Positions 1 to 6,950 of a stretch of DNA of 8,380 nucleotides are shown in pieces. The stretch covers positions 1-8,380 of the forward strand of contig SKMG01000107.1 of the NCBI GenBank assembly GCA_007121175.1, read 5' to 3'. Position numbers and translations under genes: made by a program. The stretch comes from Trueperaceae bacterium. GTDB taxonomy: Bacteria; Deinococcota; Deinococci; Deinococcales; Trueperaceae. The first letter of the stretch is position 1. Every line of letters begins with the position of its first letter. The notes under the pieces were generated by a model. It was not told where the DNA came from and did no database searches. It was given only the letters and a program-made list of their open reading frames with translations.

Positions 1-248
1 CCGACGTCGTGCAGCGTCCGGAGCTTCTCGAAGCGCTTCCCGAACGACCAGTGCGGGTAGTGCGCCGGCATGCCCGAGTACGCCATGTAGCCGATCATCT
101 GCACCTGGTCGCAGATCTCGAACTCCTGCGGGAAGCACGACAGCCCGAAGGCCTGGACCTGCTCGCGGATCTTCTCGTCCCAGCGTCGCAGCTCCTCGAC
201 CGTCCAGTGTCCGCCGGCGCCGGGGCCGGTCGTGGTGGAGCTGGTCAC
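1..248 (-). CDS. spoVR: SpoVR family protein (N-terminal part, cut by window edge)
   Basis: This is the first 82 codons of a SpoVR/YcgB-family protein; the rest lies beyond position 1. The visible residues contain the family's N-terminal signature: GMP at about 59-61 followed by YPHWSFGKRFE at about 64-74. It starts at a GTG at 248-246, which overlaps the yeaH stop as GTGA (4 bases), a typical translational-coupling arrangement. A GGAG (plus-strand 253-256) sits 4 bases before the GTG, which is short but usable. SpoVR proteins are cytoplasmic; the B. subtilis member is needed for a normal spore cortex, and the E. coli member (YcgB) is a stationary-phase protein. The molecular activity is not established. 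Non-sporulating bacteria normally carry it behind prkA and yeaH, exactly as here. The family call is firm; the function is open. Confidence 0.93.
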   Translation of the reverse strand, partial: MTSSTTTGPGAGGHWTVEELRRWDEKIREQVQAFGLSCFPQEFEICDQVQMIGYMAYSGMPAHYPHWSFGKRFEKLRTLHDV

Positions 249-1471
249 GCCGCTCCACGCGAAGCCGGCGGCACCGGGCGCTCCTTGGCCAGCAGACTCC
301 TGAGGCCGGGCCAGACGTCGGCCCGGCGCTCGATCCGGATCGCCTGGAAGTTGGGCGCGGTGAGGCCACGGAAGAGGTCGAGCATGCTGCTGCCGTAGTG
401 GCGCGAGTTCAGCGGCTTGATCTCTCCGTAGCCGAAGAGGTTGCACAGCTGGCATAGCTCGCGAGCGGCGGCGAGCGCGGGCTCGTTGTCCGAGGCCCAG
501 TTGTCGCCGTCGGAGCAGTGGAAGGCGTAGACGTTCCAGAGGCTCGGGTGGTAGCGCTCATCGACGATCTCGAGCGCCTTGCGATAGGCGCTCGAGATGA
601 GCGTCCCGCCCGACTCGCCCTTGTGGAAGAACTCCTGCTCGGTCACCTCGCGCGCCTGCGCGTGGTGGGCGATGAACGCCACCTCGACGTTCTGGTAGCG
701 CGTGCGCACGAACTGGTAGAGCAGGAAGAAGAAGCTACGCGCCAAGTACTTCTTCATCACGTCCATCGAGCCCGAGGTGTCCATCAGGCACAGCACCACC
801 GCGTTCGACTCCAGCGCCTCGTCCTGCACCAGCCGGCGATAGCGGATGTCGTCGCGATGGAACGGAAAGCGCCGCCGCTCCTCGTTAGCGTTCGGTTCCT
901 GGCTGATGGCGCTCGCCCCGCCGTGGCCGCGCGCCAGCTTGCGGCGAACCCGGGCCAGGGCGGTGCGTTTCTTGTCCAGGTGCACGCGGACGCCGACGCG
1001 CCGGTACCCCTTGCGCTTGCGCAGACGCTCAGCCGGGACCTCGCGGAGCCGGCGCCGCTCGAGCTCGGGGAGCTCGAGATCCTCGAACATCACCTCGACG
1101 AGCTCGTCCACGGTGATCTCGGTTTCGTAGTAGTCGGTGCCCGGCCGGTCTCCGGCCGGACCCGGACCGTCCTGCCCACGCCCCTCGCCGGCCTTGCCTA
1201 CCACGTCGCCGGGCGCGGTCTGGCCGTCGCCGGTCGCTGCGCCGGGGGTATTGTCGCCGAAGACGAAGCGGTACTCCTTGATCCCCTTGATGGGCACCTT
1301 GAGGATCCGATCGCCGCTACGGCCGATGATGGCCTCCTCCGAGACGATGTCAGCGATGTTCTCGCGGATCGCGGCGCGCACCTTGCTGCGGTGACGGCTG
1401 CGGTCGCTAGCGCTCCTGTCCGACCGTAGCGAGTCGGACTCGGAGTAGGGTCGGATGACGGTGTCGCCCAC
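245..1471 (-). CDS. yeaH: DUF444 / YeaH family protein with VWA-like domain
   Basis: This is a 408-residue cytoplasmic protein of the DUF444 (YeaH/YhbH) family; E. coli YeaH is of similar length. Residues 1-75 are a basic N-terminal region. About 76-115 form a Gly/Pro/Asp-rich low-complexity linker. The family segment FEDLELPELERR lies near 129-140. A von Willebrand A-like fold follows from about 220: DTSGSM at 231-236 is a MIDAS metal-site motif, GGT at 288-290 fits the second MIDAS loop, and HCSDGDNW at 318-325 supplies the third acidic loop. It probably binds a divalent metal and mediates protein contacts; the partner is unknown, and PrkA or SpoVR are natural candidates by position. The start is the GTG at 1471, two bases after the prkA stop, with a strong GGAAGGA six bases upstream. 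The stop overlaps the spoVR start. The family assignment is secure, but no biochemical role is established. Confidence 0.93.
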   Translation of the reverse strand: MGDTVIRPYSESDSLRSDRSASDRSRHRSKVRAAIRENIADIVSEEAIIGRSGDRILKVPIKGIKEYRFVFGDNTPGAATGDGQTAPGDVVGKAGEGRGQDGPGPAGDRPGTDYYETEITVDELVEVMFEDLELPELERRRLREVPAERLRKRKGYRRVGVRVHLDKKRTALARVRRKLARGHGGASAISQEPNANEERRRFPFHRDDIRYRRLVQDEALESNAVVLCLMDTSGSMDVMKKYLARSFFFLLYQFVRTRYQNVEVAFIAHHAQAREVTEQEFFHKGESGGTLISSAYRKALEIVDERYHPSLWNVYAFHCSDGDNWASDNEPALAAARELCQLCNLFGYGEIKPLNSRHYGSSMLDLFRGLTAPNFQAIRIERRADVWPGLRSLLAKERPVPPASRGAA

Positions 1472-1473
1472 GC

Positions 1474-3432
1474 TCAGTCCTTCCAGAGGTTGTTGGCCGC
1501 GTAGCGCAGCACCATCTCGGCGGAGTGCTCGTTGTAGCCGCGCTCGATCAGCGCCCGGATCAGATCGTCGTACTTCCCGCGTTGCTCCTCGTCACGGGTC
1601 CGGGCCTTCGTGATCACCCGGCTCATCTCGCGTGCGGAGCTCATCAGGCGCTTCTCGATCGCTTCCTTGAGCGGCTCGTACGAGTGATGCGTCACCTTCT
1701 TGCCGCGGCGGCTCGCCGCCCACAGATAGGCCATGACCTCCTGGCGGAAGCCGTCGGCGGCGCTGCCGACGATGGCGATCTGCTCTTCGACCGACTTGAG
1801 GAACCCCTCGTCCGGCTCGAGCTCCTGGCCGGTCCCCGGATCCTTGACGCGGGTCTTGTTGACGTACGCCTCGGCGTGATCGAGGTAGTTCTGGAACAGC
1901 GTGTCTGCCTGCTCCTCGAAGGAGTAGACGAAGGCGCGCGTGATCTCCTTCTCGACGATCGACAGGTACTCCTTGTGGAGCGTGTCCTGCAATAACTCCA
2001 GGTAACGCTTCCGCCGGTCGTCCGAGAGGTCCGATTCCTTGATCATCTGGACCATGGTTTCGCGGACGTTGATCGGGTTGATGCCCTCCGGACGGTTCGC
2101 GAGGGTGTTGTCGAGCGCCTTCATGATGAAGCGCGTCGAGATGCCGTCCATGCCCTCGTTGGGCGAGGCCTCCTTGAGCTCCCGCGCGTCGAGCTTCACG
2201 GTCTTGCCCTTCTCCACGACCTCTTCCCCGTCGTAGATGCGGAGCTTGGTCATCAGGTCGCACTGCGGCGTGGGCTCGAGGCGGGAGAGGATGGCGAACA
2301 TCGATGCCACCTCCAGGGTGTGGGGGGCGATGTGCGAGTCGAAGCTCGACCGCTCGAGCAGCTTGCGGTAGATCTTGACCTCCTCCGAGAGCCGGAGGTT
2401 GTACGGCACCTTGATCACGACGATCCGGTCGAGGATCGCTTCGTTGGTGTGATCGCCCTTGAAGCGGCGCCATTCCGCCTCGTTCGAGTGCACCACGATC
2501 GCTGTGTCGACGTAGACCGTCCCGTGGCGGCCGGGGGCCGGGATGAACTTCTCCTGCGTCGCTGTGATGATCGTATGGAGGTACTCCGTCTCGTTCTTGA
2601 AGACCTCGATGAACTCCGTCATGCCGCGGTTGCCGACGTTGAACGCCCCGTTCAGGTCGAGCACCCGCGGATCGCCCTCCGAGTAGAGGTCGAGCTTGGA
2701 GATGTCCTCGGAGCCGATCAGCACCGAGGTGTCTTGGTTGTTCGGGTCGACCGGCGGAACGACGCCGATCCCGCGTCGGCCGTGGCGCGAGAAGGGGACC
2801 ATCACGACCGGCACGTCTTCGTAGCGCCCGCCGAACTCCTGCTCGAGGCGGAACCGGCACACCGGGCACAGCTCGCCCTCGATGTGCACGCCGAGCATCT
2901 TGTCGAACTCCTCTCGCAGGTGCGTCGGGATGAGGTGCAGCGGCTCCTCGGCCATCGGACAGCCGTCGATGGCGTAGACCGGCTTCGATGCTTCGAGCCC
3001 CCGCTGGAGTCGCGCGACCAGCGAGCTCTTGCCCGCCCCGACCGGACCGATGAGGCACAGCACCTGGCGGCTCTCCTCGCCCTTGGCGGCCGCGGCGTGG
3101 AAGTACCGCACGATGTAGTCGATGGGGCGCTCGATGCCGAAGAACTCGTGCTTGAAGAAGCCGTAGACCTTGATCGATTCATCACCGTAGACGCGTTGCG
3201 CCCGGGCGTCGTCAGTGTCCACGAGGTCATCGACACCGTGCTCCATGATCACGTCGTGGAGGCGCTGGTGCGCCAGCTTCGCGCAGCTGGGATCCGCCCG
3301 CACGATCTCGAGGTAGTCGAGGAGCGTCCCCTGCCAAGCTTCCGCCGACCGGGCAGCTCGATCGGACTCGATGAGCTCCGAGAAGCGCTTCTTGTCGCCG
3401 TTCGGCGTGCTTCCATTGCCGTGATCTTGCAT
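1474..3432 (-). CDS. prkA: PrkA family AAA+ protein (serine kinase/protease, YeaG-like)
   Basis: This 652-residue protein matches the PrkA/YeaG family in length and along its whole sequence. The N-terminal AAA+ core has a Walker A motif GPVGAGKS at 129-136. It is followed by family blocks: GELCPVCRFRLEQEFGG (186-202), RRGIGVVPPVDPNNQD (219-234), NVGNRGMTEFIEVFKNE (265-281), TATQEKFI (290-297), HSNEAEW (315-321) and DRIVVIKVPYNLR (335-347). The C-terminal part (about 420-652) is the helical PrkA domain. PrkA was described as a serine protein kinase, and later work on the Bacillus protein reported AAA+-type ATP-dependent proteolysis; which activity applies here cannot be read from sequence. It is linked to starvation and stress survival with YeaH and SpoVR. 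The ATG at 3432 has GGAGG seven bases upstream. It is first of three tightly spaced genes, so promoter control should act in the preceding non-coding stretch. Confidence 0.96.
   Translation of the reverse strand: MQDHGNGSTPNGDKKRFSELIESDRAARSAEAWQGTLLDYLEIVRADPSCAKLAHQRLHDVIMEHGVDDLVDTDDARAQRVYGDESIKVYGFFKHEFFGIERPIDYIVRYFHAAAAKGEESRQVLCLIGPVGAGKSSLVARLQRGLEASKPVYAIDGCPMAEEPLHLIPTHLREEFDKMLGVHIEGELCPVCRFRLEQEFGGRYEDVPVVMVPFSRHGRRGIGVVPPVDPNNQDTSVLIGSEDISKLDLYSEGDPRVLDLNGAFNVGNRGMTEFIEVFKNETEYLHTIITATQEKFIPAPGRHGTVYVDTAIVVHSNEAEWRRFKGDHTNEAILDRIVVIKVPYNLRLSEEVKIYRKLLERSSFDSHIAPHTLEVASMFAILSRLEPTPQCDLMTKLRIYDGEEVVEKGKTVKLDARELKEASPNEGMDGISTRFIMKALDNTLANRPEGINPINVRETMVQMIKESDLSDDRRKRYLELLQDTLHKEYLSIVEKEITRAFVYSFEEQADTLFQNYLDHAEAYVNKTRVKDPGTGQELEPDEGFLKSVEEQIAIVGSAADGFRQEVMAYLWAASRRGKKVTHHSYEPLKEAIEKRLMSSAREMSRVITKARTRDEEQRGKYDDLIRALIERGYNEHSAEMVLRYAANNLWKD
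1478..1484 (-). promoter_or_regulatory. Ribosome binding site for yeaH (decides the GTG start)
   Basis: On the minus strand GGAAGGA is followed by six bases and then the GTG at 1471. It lies inside the last codons of prkA, so yeaH translation is likely coupled to that of prkA. It supports the GTG over any later start. Confidence 0.75.
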
Positions 3433-3439
3433 GTTCCAC

Positions 3440-3456
3440 CCTCCGAGATCGTCTCG
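3440..3456 (-). promoter_or_regulatory. prkA ribosome binding site abutting a small hairpin
   Basis: On the minus strand GGAGG (3444-3440) stands seven bases before the prkA ATG. Directly upstream is the perfect inverted repeat CGAGA-CGA-TCTCG (3456-3444). Its last G is also the first G of the Shine-Dalgarno sequence. The binding site is clear; a regulatory role for the hairpin is inference. Confidence 0.6.
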
Positions 3457-3489
3457 TCCACCTAGCCAATGGCTCGAGCGAGGAGGCTC

Positions 3490-3510
3490 CGTCTCATCCG
3501 ATCCGAGACG
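3490..3510. repeat. Inverted repeat CGTCTC-N9-GAGACG upstream of prkA
   Basis: CGTCTC at 3490-3495 and GAGACG at 3505-3510 are perfect 6-bp arms around ATCCGATCC. The word CGAGACGA at 3504-3511 also occurs inverted at 3449-3456 beside the prkA ribosome binding site. It lies about 60-80 bases before the start codon, a position suited to an operator. No known regulator's site is recognised. Confidence 0.45.
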
Positions 3511-3579
3511 ACCGGCGGATACGGGTGGCGTCCTCGGCCCGCGACGGGTCTAGCGGCACGATGCGGGAGGGAGACACGG

Positions 3580-3600
3580 GCGCTCGATCGATCCGAGCGC
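3580..3600. repeat. Inverted repeat GCGCTCG-N7-CGAGCGC upstream of prkA
   Basis: Perfect 7-bp arms (3580-3586 and 3594-3600) flank ATCGATC, itself almost a palindrome. It lies about 150 bases upstream of the prkA start. No T-run follows on either strand, so it does not look like an intrinsic terminator. It may be an operator or a transcript hairpin, or may be a chance match in GC-rich DNA. Confidence 0.45.
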
Positions 3601-3851
3601 ACCCGAGCGACGTTCGACATCGAGGCGAGCCGCAGGGCGGCCCCGGTCCGACCTCCCGGCATCCGGACCAGCCGAACCGTCAGCGACCCGCCGTGGCCCG
3701 ATTCGAGGCCCCGGCACGAGCCGGCGATACGGCGGCTGGTTCCGCATTCTGTACGAGTGGGCGAGCGTCCGGTAGTGGGCGCGCGACACGCCCGCCTCGG
3801 TGAAGGCCGCGTGAACCGCGACGCGCGCCCGCTCGGTCCTCGCCCCAGCGC

Positions 3852-4817
3852 TTACGCCGACGCTTGGTCGAGCCGGGCGAGCTGCTCGGGCGTCAGCTGC
3901 AGCGCCGCCGCGTCGAGCGCTTCCTGCAGGCGCTCGTGCGAGCGCGAAGACACCAGAGCGATCATCGGGGGCGTCCCCTGATTCAGGTGAGCGAGTACCA
4001 GCTGATTCGCGGTAGCACCCGTCTCGCCAGCGAGCTCGTCGAGCGCCGCGAAGCGCGCCCGCATGTCGCGCTCGTCGTACTCGCTCGCTTGCCTTCCGTC
4101 CGGGATCCGGCCCCGAACGTAGGCGCCCCCGAGCAGGGCCGAGTAGGCGACGATGACGAAGTCTTCGGCGTTCGCGGTGGCGTAGTCGAGCAGCTCGCCG
4201 GTCGCCGGGACGTGACCGTTCGAGAACTTCACGACGCCGGTCTTGGGACGCAGATAGGTGTGGCGTTGCTGGACACAGCAGTACTCGGGCCAACCGTGCT
4301 GCCGACTCGACCCGCGAGCCCGCTCGATGCGCCAGGCCAGCATGTTGCTGCAGCCGATGAAGCGCACCGTACCGGCACGGACCAGCTCGTCGAAGGCCAT
4401 GAGCACCTCCTCGAGCGGCGTCGAGCGATCGTCGTAGTGCGCGTAGTAGAGGTCGATGTGGTCGGTCTGGAGCTGCCGCAAGCTGTTCTCGCACTGCTCG
4501 ACGATGGTCTGACGACTCAGCCCGGCGGGCACGCGCGGTGGCATGTTGAAGCCGACCTTGGTCGCCAGGAACACCTGGTCGCGATTGCCGCGCTGGCGCA
4601 TCCAGCGACCGAGGACTTGCTCGCTCTCGCCGCCCGCTCCGCCAGGTACCCAGTGAGCGTAGTTGTTCGCGGTATCCAAGTGGCTCCCGCCTACATCGAC
4701 GTAGCGGTCGAGCAACTCGTATGACCGTCGCTCATCGATCAGCGTACCGAAGTACATGCAACCCAAGCCGAGCGCGCTCACCTCGGCGCCGGTGTGACCC
4801 AACACGATCGACCGCAT
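3852..4817 (-). CDS. Aldo/keto reductase
   Basis: This 321-residue cytoplasmic enzyme belongs to the aldo/keto reductase superfamily, TIM-barrel NADPH-dependent oxidoreductases of carbonyl compounds; its length is normal. The catalytic tetrad is complete: D48 in SHLDTA, Y53 in NNYAHW, K87 in FLATKVGF and H127 in LYYAHYDD. Other hallmarks are the N-terminal GLGCMYFGT, GCSNM near 155-159 (barrel strand), and VSSRSHERLQEAL near 289-301 (cofactor phosphate-binding region). The ATG at 4817 has AGGAGG five bases upstream. It lies 47 bases after argS on the same strand and could share its transcript. No functional link to argS or to the prkA cluster is evident. The TANNYAHW tetrad region and an acidic, Gly-rich loop (57-67) resemble sugar-type reductases, but the substrate cannot be assigned. 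Confidence 0.93.
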   Translation of the reverse strand: MRSIVLGHTGAEVSALGLGCMYFGTLIDERRSYELLDRYVDVGGSHLDTANNYAHWVPGGAGGESEQVLGRWMRQRGNRDQVFLATKVGFNMPPRVPAGLSRQTIVEQCENSLRQLQTDHIDLYYAHYDDRSTPLEEVLMAFDELVRAGTVRFIGCSNMLAWRIERARGSSRQHGWPEYCCVQQRHTYLRPKTGVVKFSNGHVPATGELLDYATANAEDFVIVAYSALLGGAYVRGRIPDGRQASEYDERDMRARFAALDELAGETGATANQLVLAHLNQGTPPMIALVSSRSHERLQEALDAAALQLTPEQLARLDQASA

Positions 4818-4822
4818 GGTGT

Positions 4823-4828
4823 CCTCCT
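4823..4828 (-). promoter_or_regulatory. Ribosome binding site of the aldo/keto reductase
   Basis: A perfect AGGAGG on the minus strand stands five bases before the ATG at 4817 and fixes that start. Confidence 0.75.
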
Positions 4829-4838
4829 CGCCCCCGAT

Positions 4839-4852
4839 GGTAGCGCCCTACC
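4839..4852. other. Small hairpin between argS and the reductase
   Basis: GGTAG (4839-4843) and CTACC (4848-4852) pair around a four-base loop in the 47-base gap after argS. There is no T-run on the minus strand, so a terminator role is doubtful. It may modestly affect reductase expression or mRNA stability, or be chance. Confidence 0.35.
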
Positions 4853-4864
4853 GAGGCGCCGCGG

Positions 4865-6745
4865 TCACATCTGCTCGGGAGCGGCGATCCCCAGCAGCCC
4901 GAGCGCCTGCGCCAAGGCGTCGCGCACGCCGGCCACGAGCGCCGCGCGCGCCTCGAGCAGCCCACGTGCGGAGCGCAGCACGCTGGTATCGAAGCGGCCG
5001 GCGGCGTCGCGGTGGTTGTAGTAGCCGTTCCAGGCCGTCGCCAGGTCGAGCGCGTACTGGGCGACCACGTGCGGTGCGTCGGTCTCGGCCGCCTGCAGGG
5101 TGACGCTGGGGAGGCGGACCACCTCGGCGGCGAGTCCTACCTCGAGCGGCCCCAAGGCGTCCCAGTCAGCGGCCTCGGTGTCGGCACCGCGCAGCTCGAT
5201 GCCCGTCTCGCTCACGGCGCGGAGGATGCTGCACGCGCGCGCGTGCGCATACTGGACGTAGGGCGCCGAGTCGCCCGCCAGGCTCAGCGCCTGCTCCCAG
5301 CGGAAGTCGATGATGCGCTTGGCCTCGCTCTTGAGCATGGCGAAGCGCACAGCGCCGATCCCCACGGCGCGGGCGACCGCGTCGGCGCTCGGCAAGTCGG
5401 GCTGCTTCTCGAGCACCACGGCGCGGGCCCGCCGGATCGCCTCGTCGACCACGGTGTCGATCGCCAGGGTGAGACCCCGGCGGCCGCTCATCGCCTGCCC
5501 CTCGAGGGTCACGACCTCGTACGCCAGGTGATGCAAGCTGTCCTCGTCCTTACCGGAGCCCGTCATCTGCAGGGCCGTGCGCACGATCGTCTGGGGGTGT
5601 GCCTGGCGCACGTCGATGACGTTGACGGCTTGGTCGCCGTGGGCGAAGGTGCGGCCGGCCACGGTCGGCTCACCGTCGGGAGCGCTGGTCCACAGCTGCG
5701 CACCGGAGGGCTGGTCGGCGAACGGGGCGTAGCGCAGCCCCTCGAGCCTCCCCACCTTCCACAGGTGGTAGCCGATGTCCTTGGCGACGTACATCGCATT
5801 GCCGTCGCTCCGCACGAGCACCACCTGCGGTTCCTCGAGGCCGGGCAGGAACGCCGAGACGTCCATCACCAACGCCCCGGCGTACTTGCCGGTCGCGGGT
5901 CGCGTGACGCTCGGGAGCCGCTCGAGGACCTCGAGGCCGCGCTGTAAGAAGCCGGCCGCGACGACGTCGGACTCCCATACCAGCAGGTCGTACTCGGCGC
6001 CCAGGGCGAAGCAGGTCTCGAGCTGCGCCCGCACGATGCGCTCGACCTCGGCGCGTAGCTCGCCGCGCTCGAGGCGGTGCATGACGCCTTTCACGCCCGC
6101 TTCGATCGCCTCGCCGTCGTGCTCCTTCGCGCGACCGAGACGCACGTAGAGCTCGCCGAGCCAATGGTCGTACTTGCGCTCGCCCTCGAAGTGGGCCCCG
6201 AAGTAGTCCACGGCGAAGAGCGACTCGGCGGCTTGGCGCCCGGTGTCGTCGATGTAGTTCTGGACCTCGACCTCGTAGCCAGCGGCGCGTTCGATCCGCG
6301 CGAGGGCGTCGCCGAGCACGATGTTGCGCAGGTGGCCGACGTGGGCCTCCTTGTTGGGGTTCACGCTGGTGTGCTCGACCACCACCTTGCGACCGTTGGG
6401 CGCCAGGGTCAAAGGCGCCCGCAGGACGGCGCGCACGAAGGCGGCGGGGTCGACGAAGACGTTGAGGTACGGCCCGACCGCCTCGACCCGCGCGATGCCC
6501 GCGGGGGCTACGAGGCGCGCTGCGATGGTGCGGGCGAGCTCAGCGGGGTTACGCCGCAGCCGCTTCGCGAGGACGAAGGCGATCGGGCTGCCGTAGTCTC
6601 CCGGCTTGTCTTCGGGGACCCGCTGGACGGGTATCTCGAGTCGTTCGAGATCGAGGCCGCTCGCTTCGAGCGTGGGCTGCTCGCGGTCGAGCTCGCGGAC
6701 CACTTCACGAATGGCGTCCTGGAGGGCCGGAACGAGATCCGTCAT
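4865..6745 (-). CDS. argS: Arginine--tRNA ligase
   Basis: This class I aminoacyl-tRNA synthetase charges tRNA-Arg with arginine using ATP; it is essential and cytoplasmic. It has 626 residues, somewhat longer than E. coli ArgS. Residues 1-110 form the N-terminal tRNA-recognition domain (KPGDYGSPIAFVLAK near 47-61). The Rossmann catalytic domain has the HIGH motif as HVGH at 135-138, with NYIDDTGRQ at 163-171. The KMSKS position reads QAMSGRRG (417-424), lacking the first lysine, as in many ArgS. The C-terminal anticodon-binding domain starts near 465 (AVRFAMLKSEAKRIIDFRWEQ, in part) and ends with the family-typical LLGIAAPEQM. I chose the ATG at 6745 because the family N-terminus starts there. 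The frame stays open upstream, but that extension is non-family sequence running antisense to the start of lon. No strong ribosome binding site precedes this ATG; a GTG at 6763 is an alternative. Confidence 0.96.
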   Translation of the reverse strand: MTDLVPALQDAIREVVRELDREQPTLEASGLDLERLEIPVQRVPEDKPGDYGSPIAFVLAKRLRRNPAELARTIAARLVAPAGIARVEAVGPYLNVFVDPAAFVRAVLRAPLTLAPNGRKVVVEHTSVNPNKEAHVGHLRNIVLGDALARIERAAGYEVEVQNYIDDTGRQAAESLFAVDYFGAHFEGERKYDHWLGELYVRLGRAKEHDGEAIEAGVKGVMHRLERGELRAEVERIVRAQLETCFALGAEYDLLVWESDVVAAGFLQRGLEVLERLPSVTRPATGKYAGALVMDVSAFLPGLEEPQVVLVRSDGNAMYVAKDIGYHLWKVGRLEGLRYAPFADQPSGAQLWTSAPDGEPTVAGRTFAHGDQAVNVIDVRQAHPQTIVRTALQMTGSGKDEDSLHHLAYEVVTLEGQAMSGRRGLTLAIDTVVDEAIRRARAVVLEKQPDLPSADAVARAVGIGAVRFAMLKSEAKRIIDFRWEQALSLAGDSAPYVQYAHARACSILRAVSETGIELRGADTEAADWDALGPLEVGLAAEVVRLPSVTLQAAETDAPHVVAQYALDLATAWNGYYNHRDAAGRFDTSVLRSARGLLEARAALVAGVRDALAQALGLLGIAAPEQM

Positions 6746-6772
6746 CGCCAGCGAGGCTACCACGCGCTCCGC

Positions 6773-6812
6773 CGCGCCAGCGCAGGCGAGGCGGCTCGCG
6801 TGCGCTGGCGCG
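6773..6812 (-). promoter_or_regulatory. Strong hairpin in the argS leader
   Basis: CGCGCCAGCGCA (6773-6784) and TGCGCTGGCGCG (6801-6812) are perfect 12-bp arms. Inside, after a single G/G mismatch, GCGAG (6786-6790) pairs with CTCGC (6795-6799) around the tetraloop GCGG. The 40-base element ends 27 bases upstream of the argS ATG and would form a very stable stem in the argS transcript. Neither strand has a T-run after it, so it is not a standard intrinsic terminator. It could be a leader regulator, an RNA-stability element or a copy of a dispersed palindromic repeat. Confidence 0.65.
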
Positions 6813-6950
6813 CCGTGCAGGTCGCATCTGACGCGGTGCCCGGCGCTGCGAGCCAGGCCACGGTCAGCTCGAGAGCCGGGTGTATGCTGAATGGCCGCGA
6901 TTGGGCCGGTGTCGGCCACTTTCGCTCGCCTCCGTCCCGACCTGCGTACA

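Larger units (their letters stand above)
3433..3851. other. Non-coding stretch upstream of prkA, with inverted repeats
   Basis: About 420 bases lie between the end of the aldo/keto reductase gene and the prkA start, both on the minus strand. I see no supported gene. Open frames here give low-complexity Arg/Pro/Gly-rich products, the usual by-product of high G+C. The part nearest prkA holds several short inverted repeats built on CGTCTC/GAGACG and GATCCGAG words, listed separately. I could not identify convincing sigma-70 or sigma-54 boxes on the minus strand, although a promoter for prkA is expected here. The end near the reductase has a weak hairpin (GTGGGCG at 3775-3781 with CGCCCGC at 3789-3795, one G-T pair) without a T-run. 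Confidence 0.6.

Noticed and set aside
518..1429. Plus-strand open frame (303 codons) opposite yeaH
   Set aside because: It is antisense to a clear DUF444 protein, shows no domain, and is a usual by-product of high G+C.
2320..3465. Long plus-strand open frame (381 codons) opposite prkA
   Set aside because: It is a mirror of the prkA codons; the product is rich in Val/Asp/Arg/Leu with no recognisable domain, while the minus strand matches PrkA throughout.
3553..3568. Sigma-54-like GGCACG word upstream of prkA
   Set aside because: It is on the wrong strand for prkA, and the required GC of the -12 element is absent at the correct spacing.
3775..3795. Terminator after the aldo/keto reductase
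   Set aside because: A 7-bp stem with one G-T pair exists, but no T-run follows on the minus strand, so I do not call an intrinsic terminator.
3469..3981. Plus-strand open frame of 170 codons in the prkA upstream stretch
   Set aside because: The product is Arg/Pro-rich without a domain; it overlaps the 3' end of the reductase antisense and has no ribosome binding site.
3864..4724. Plus-strand open frame (286 codons) opposite the aldo/keto reductase
   Set aside because: The minus strand has a complete AKR catalytic tetrad and a perfect ribosome binding site; the antisense product has no support.
6749..6768. T-box-like word GTGGTA before argS
   Set aside because: It matches only six bases of the T-box consensus; there is no terminator/antiterminator pair and no specifier stem, so it is a chance match.
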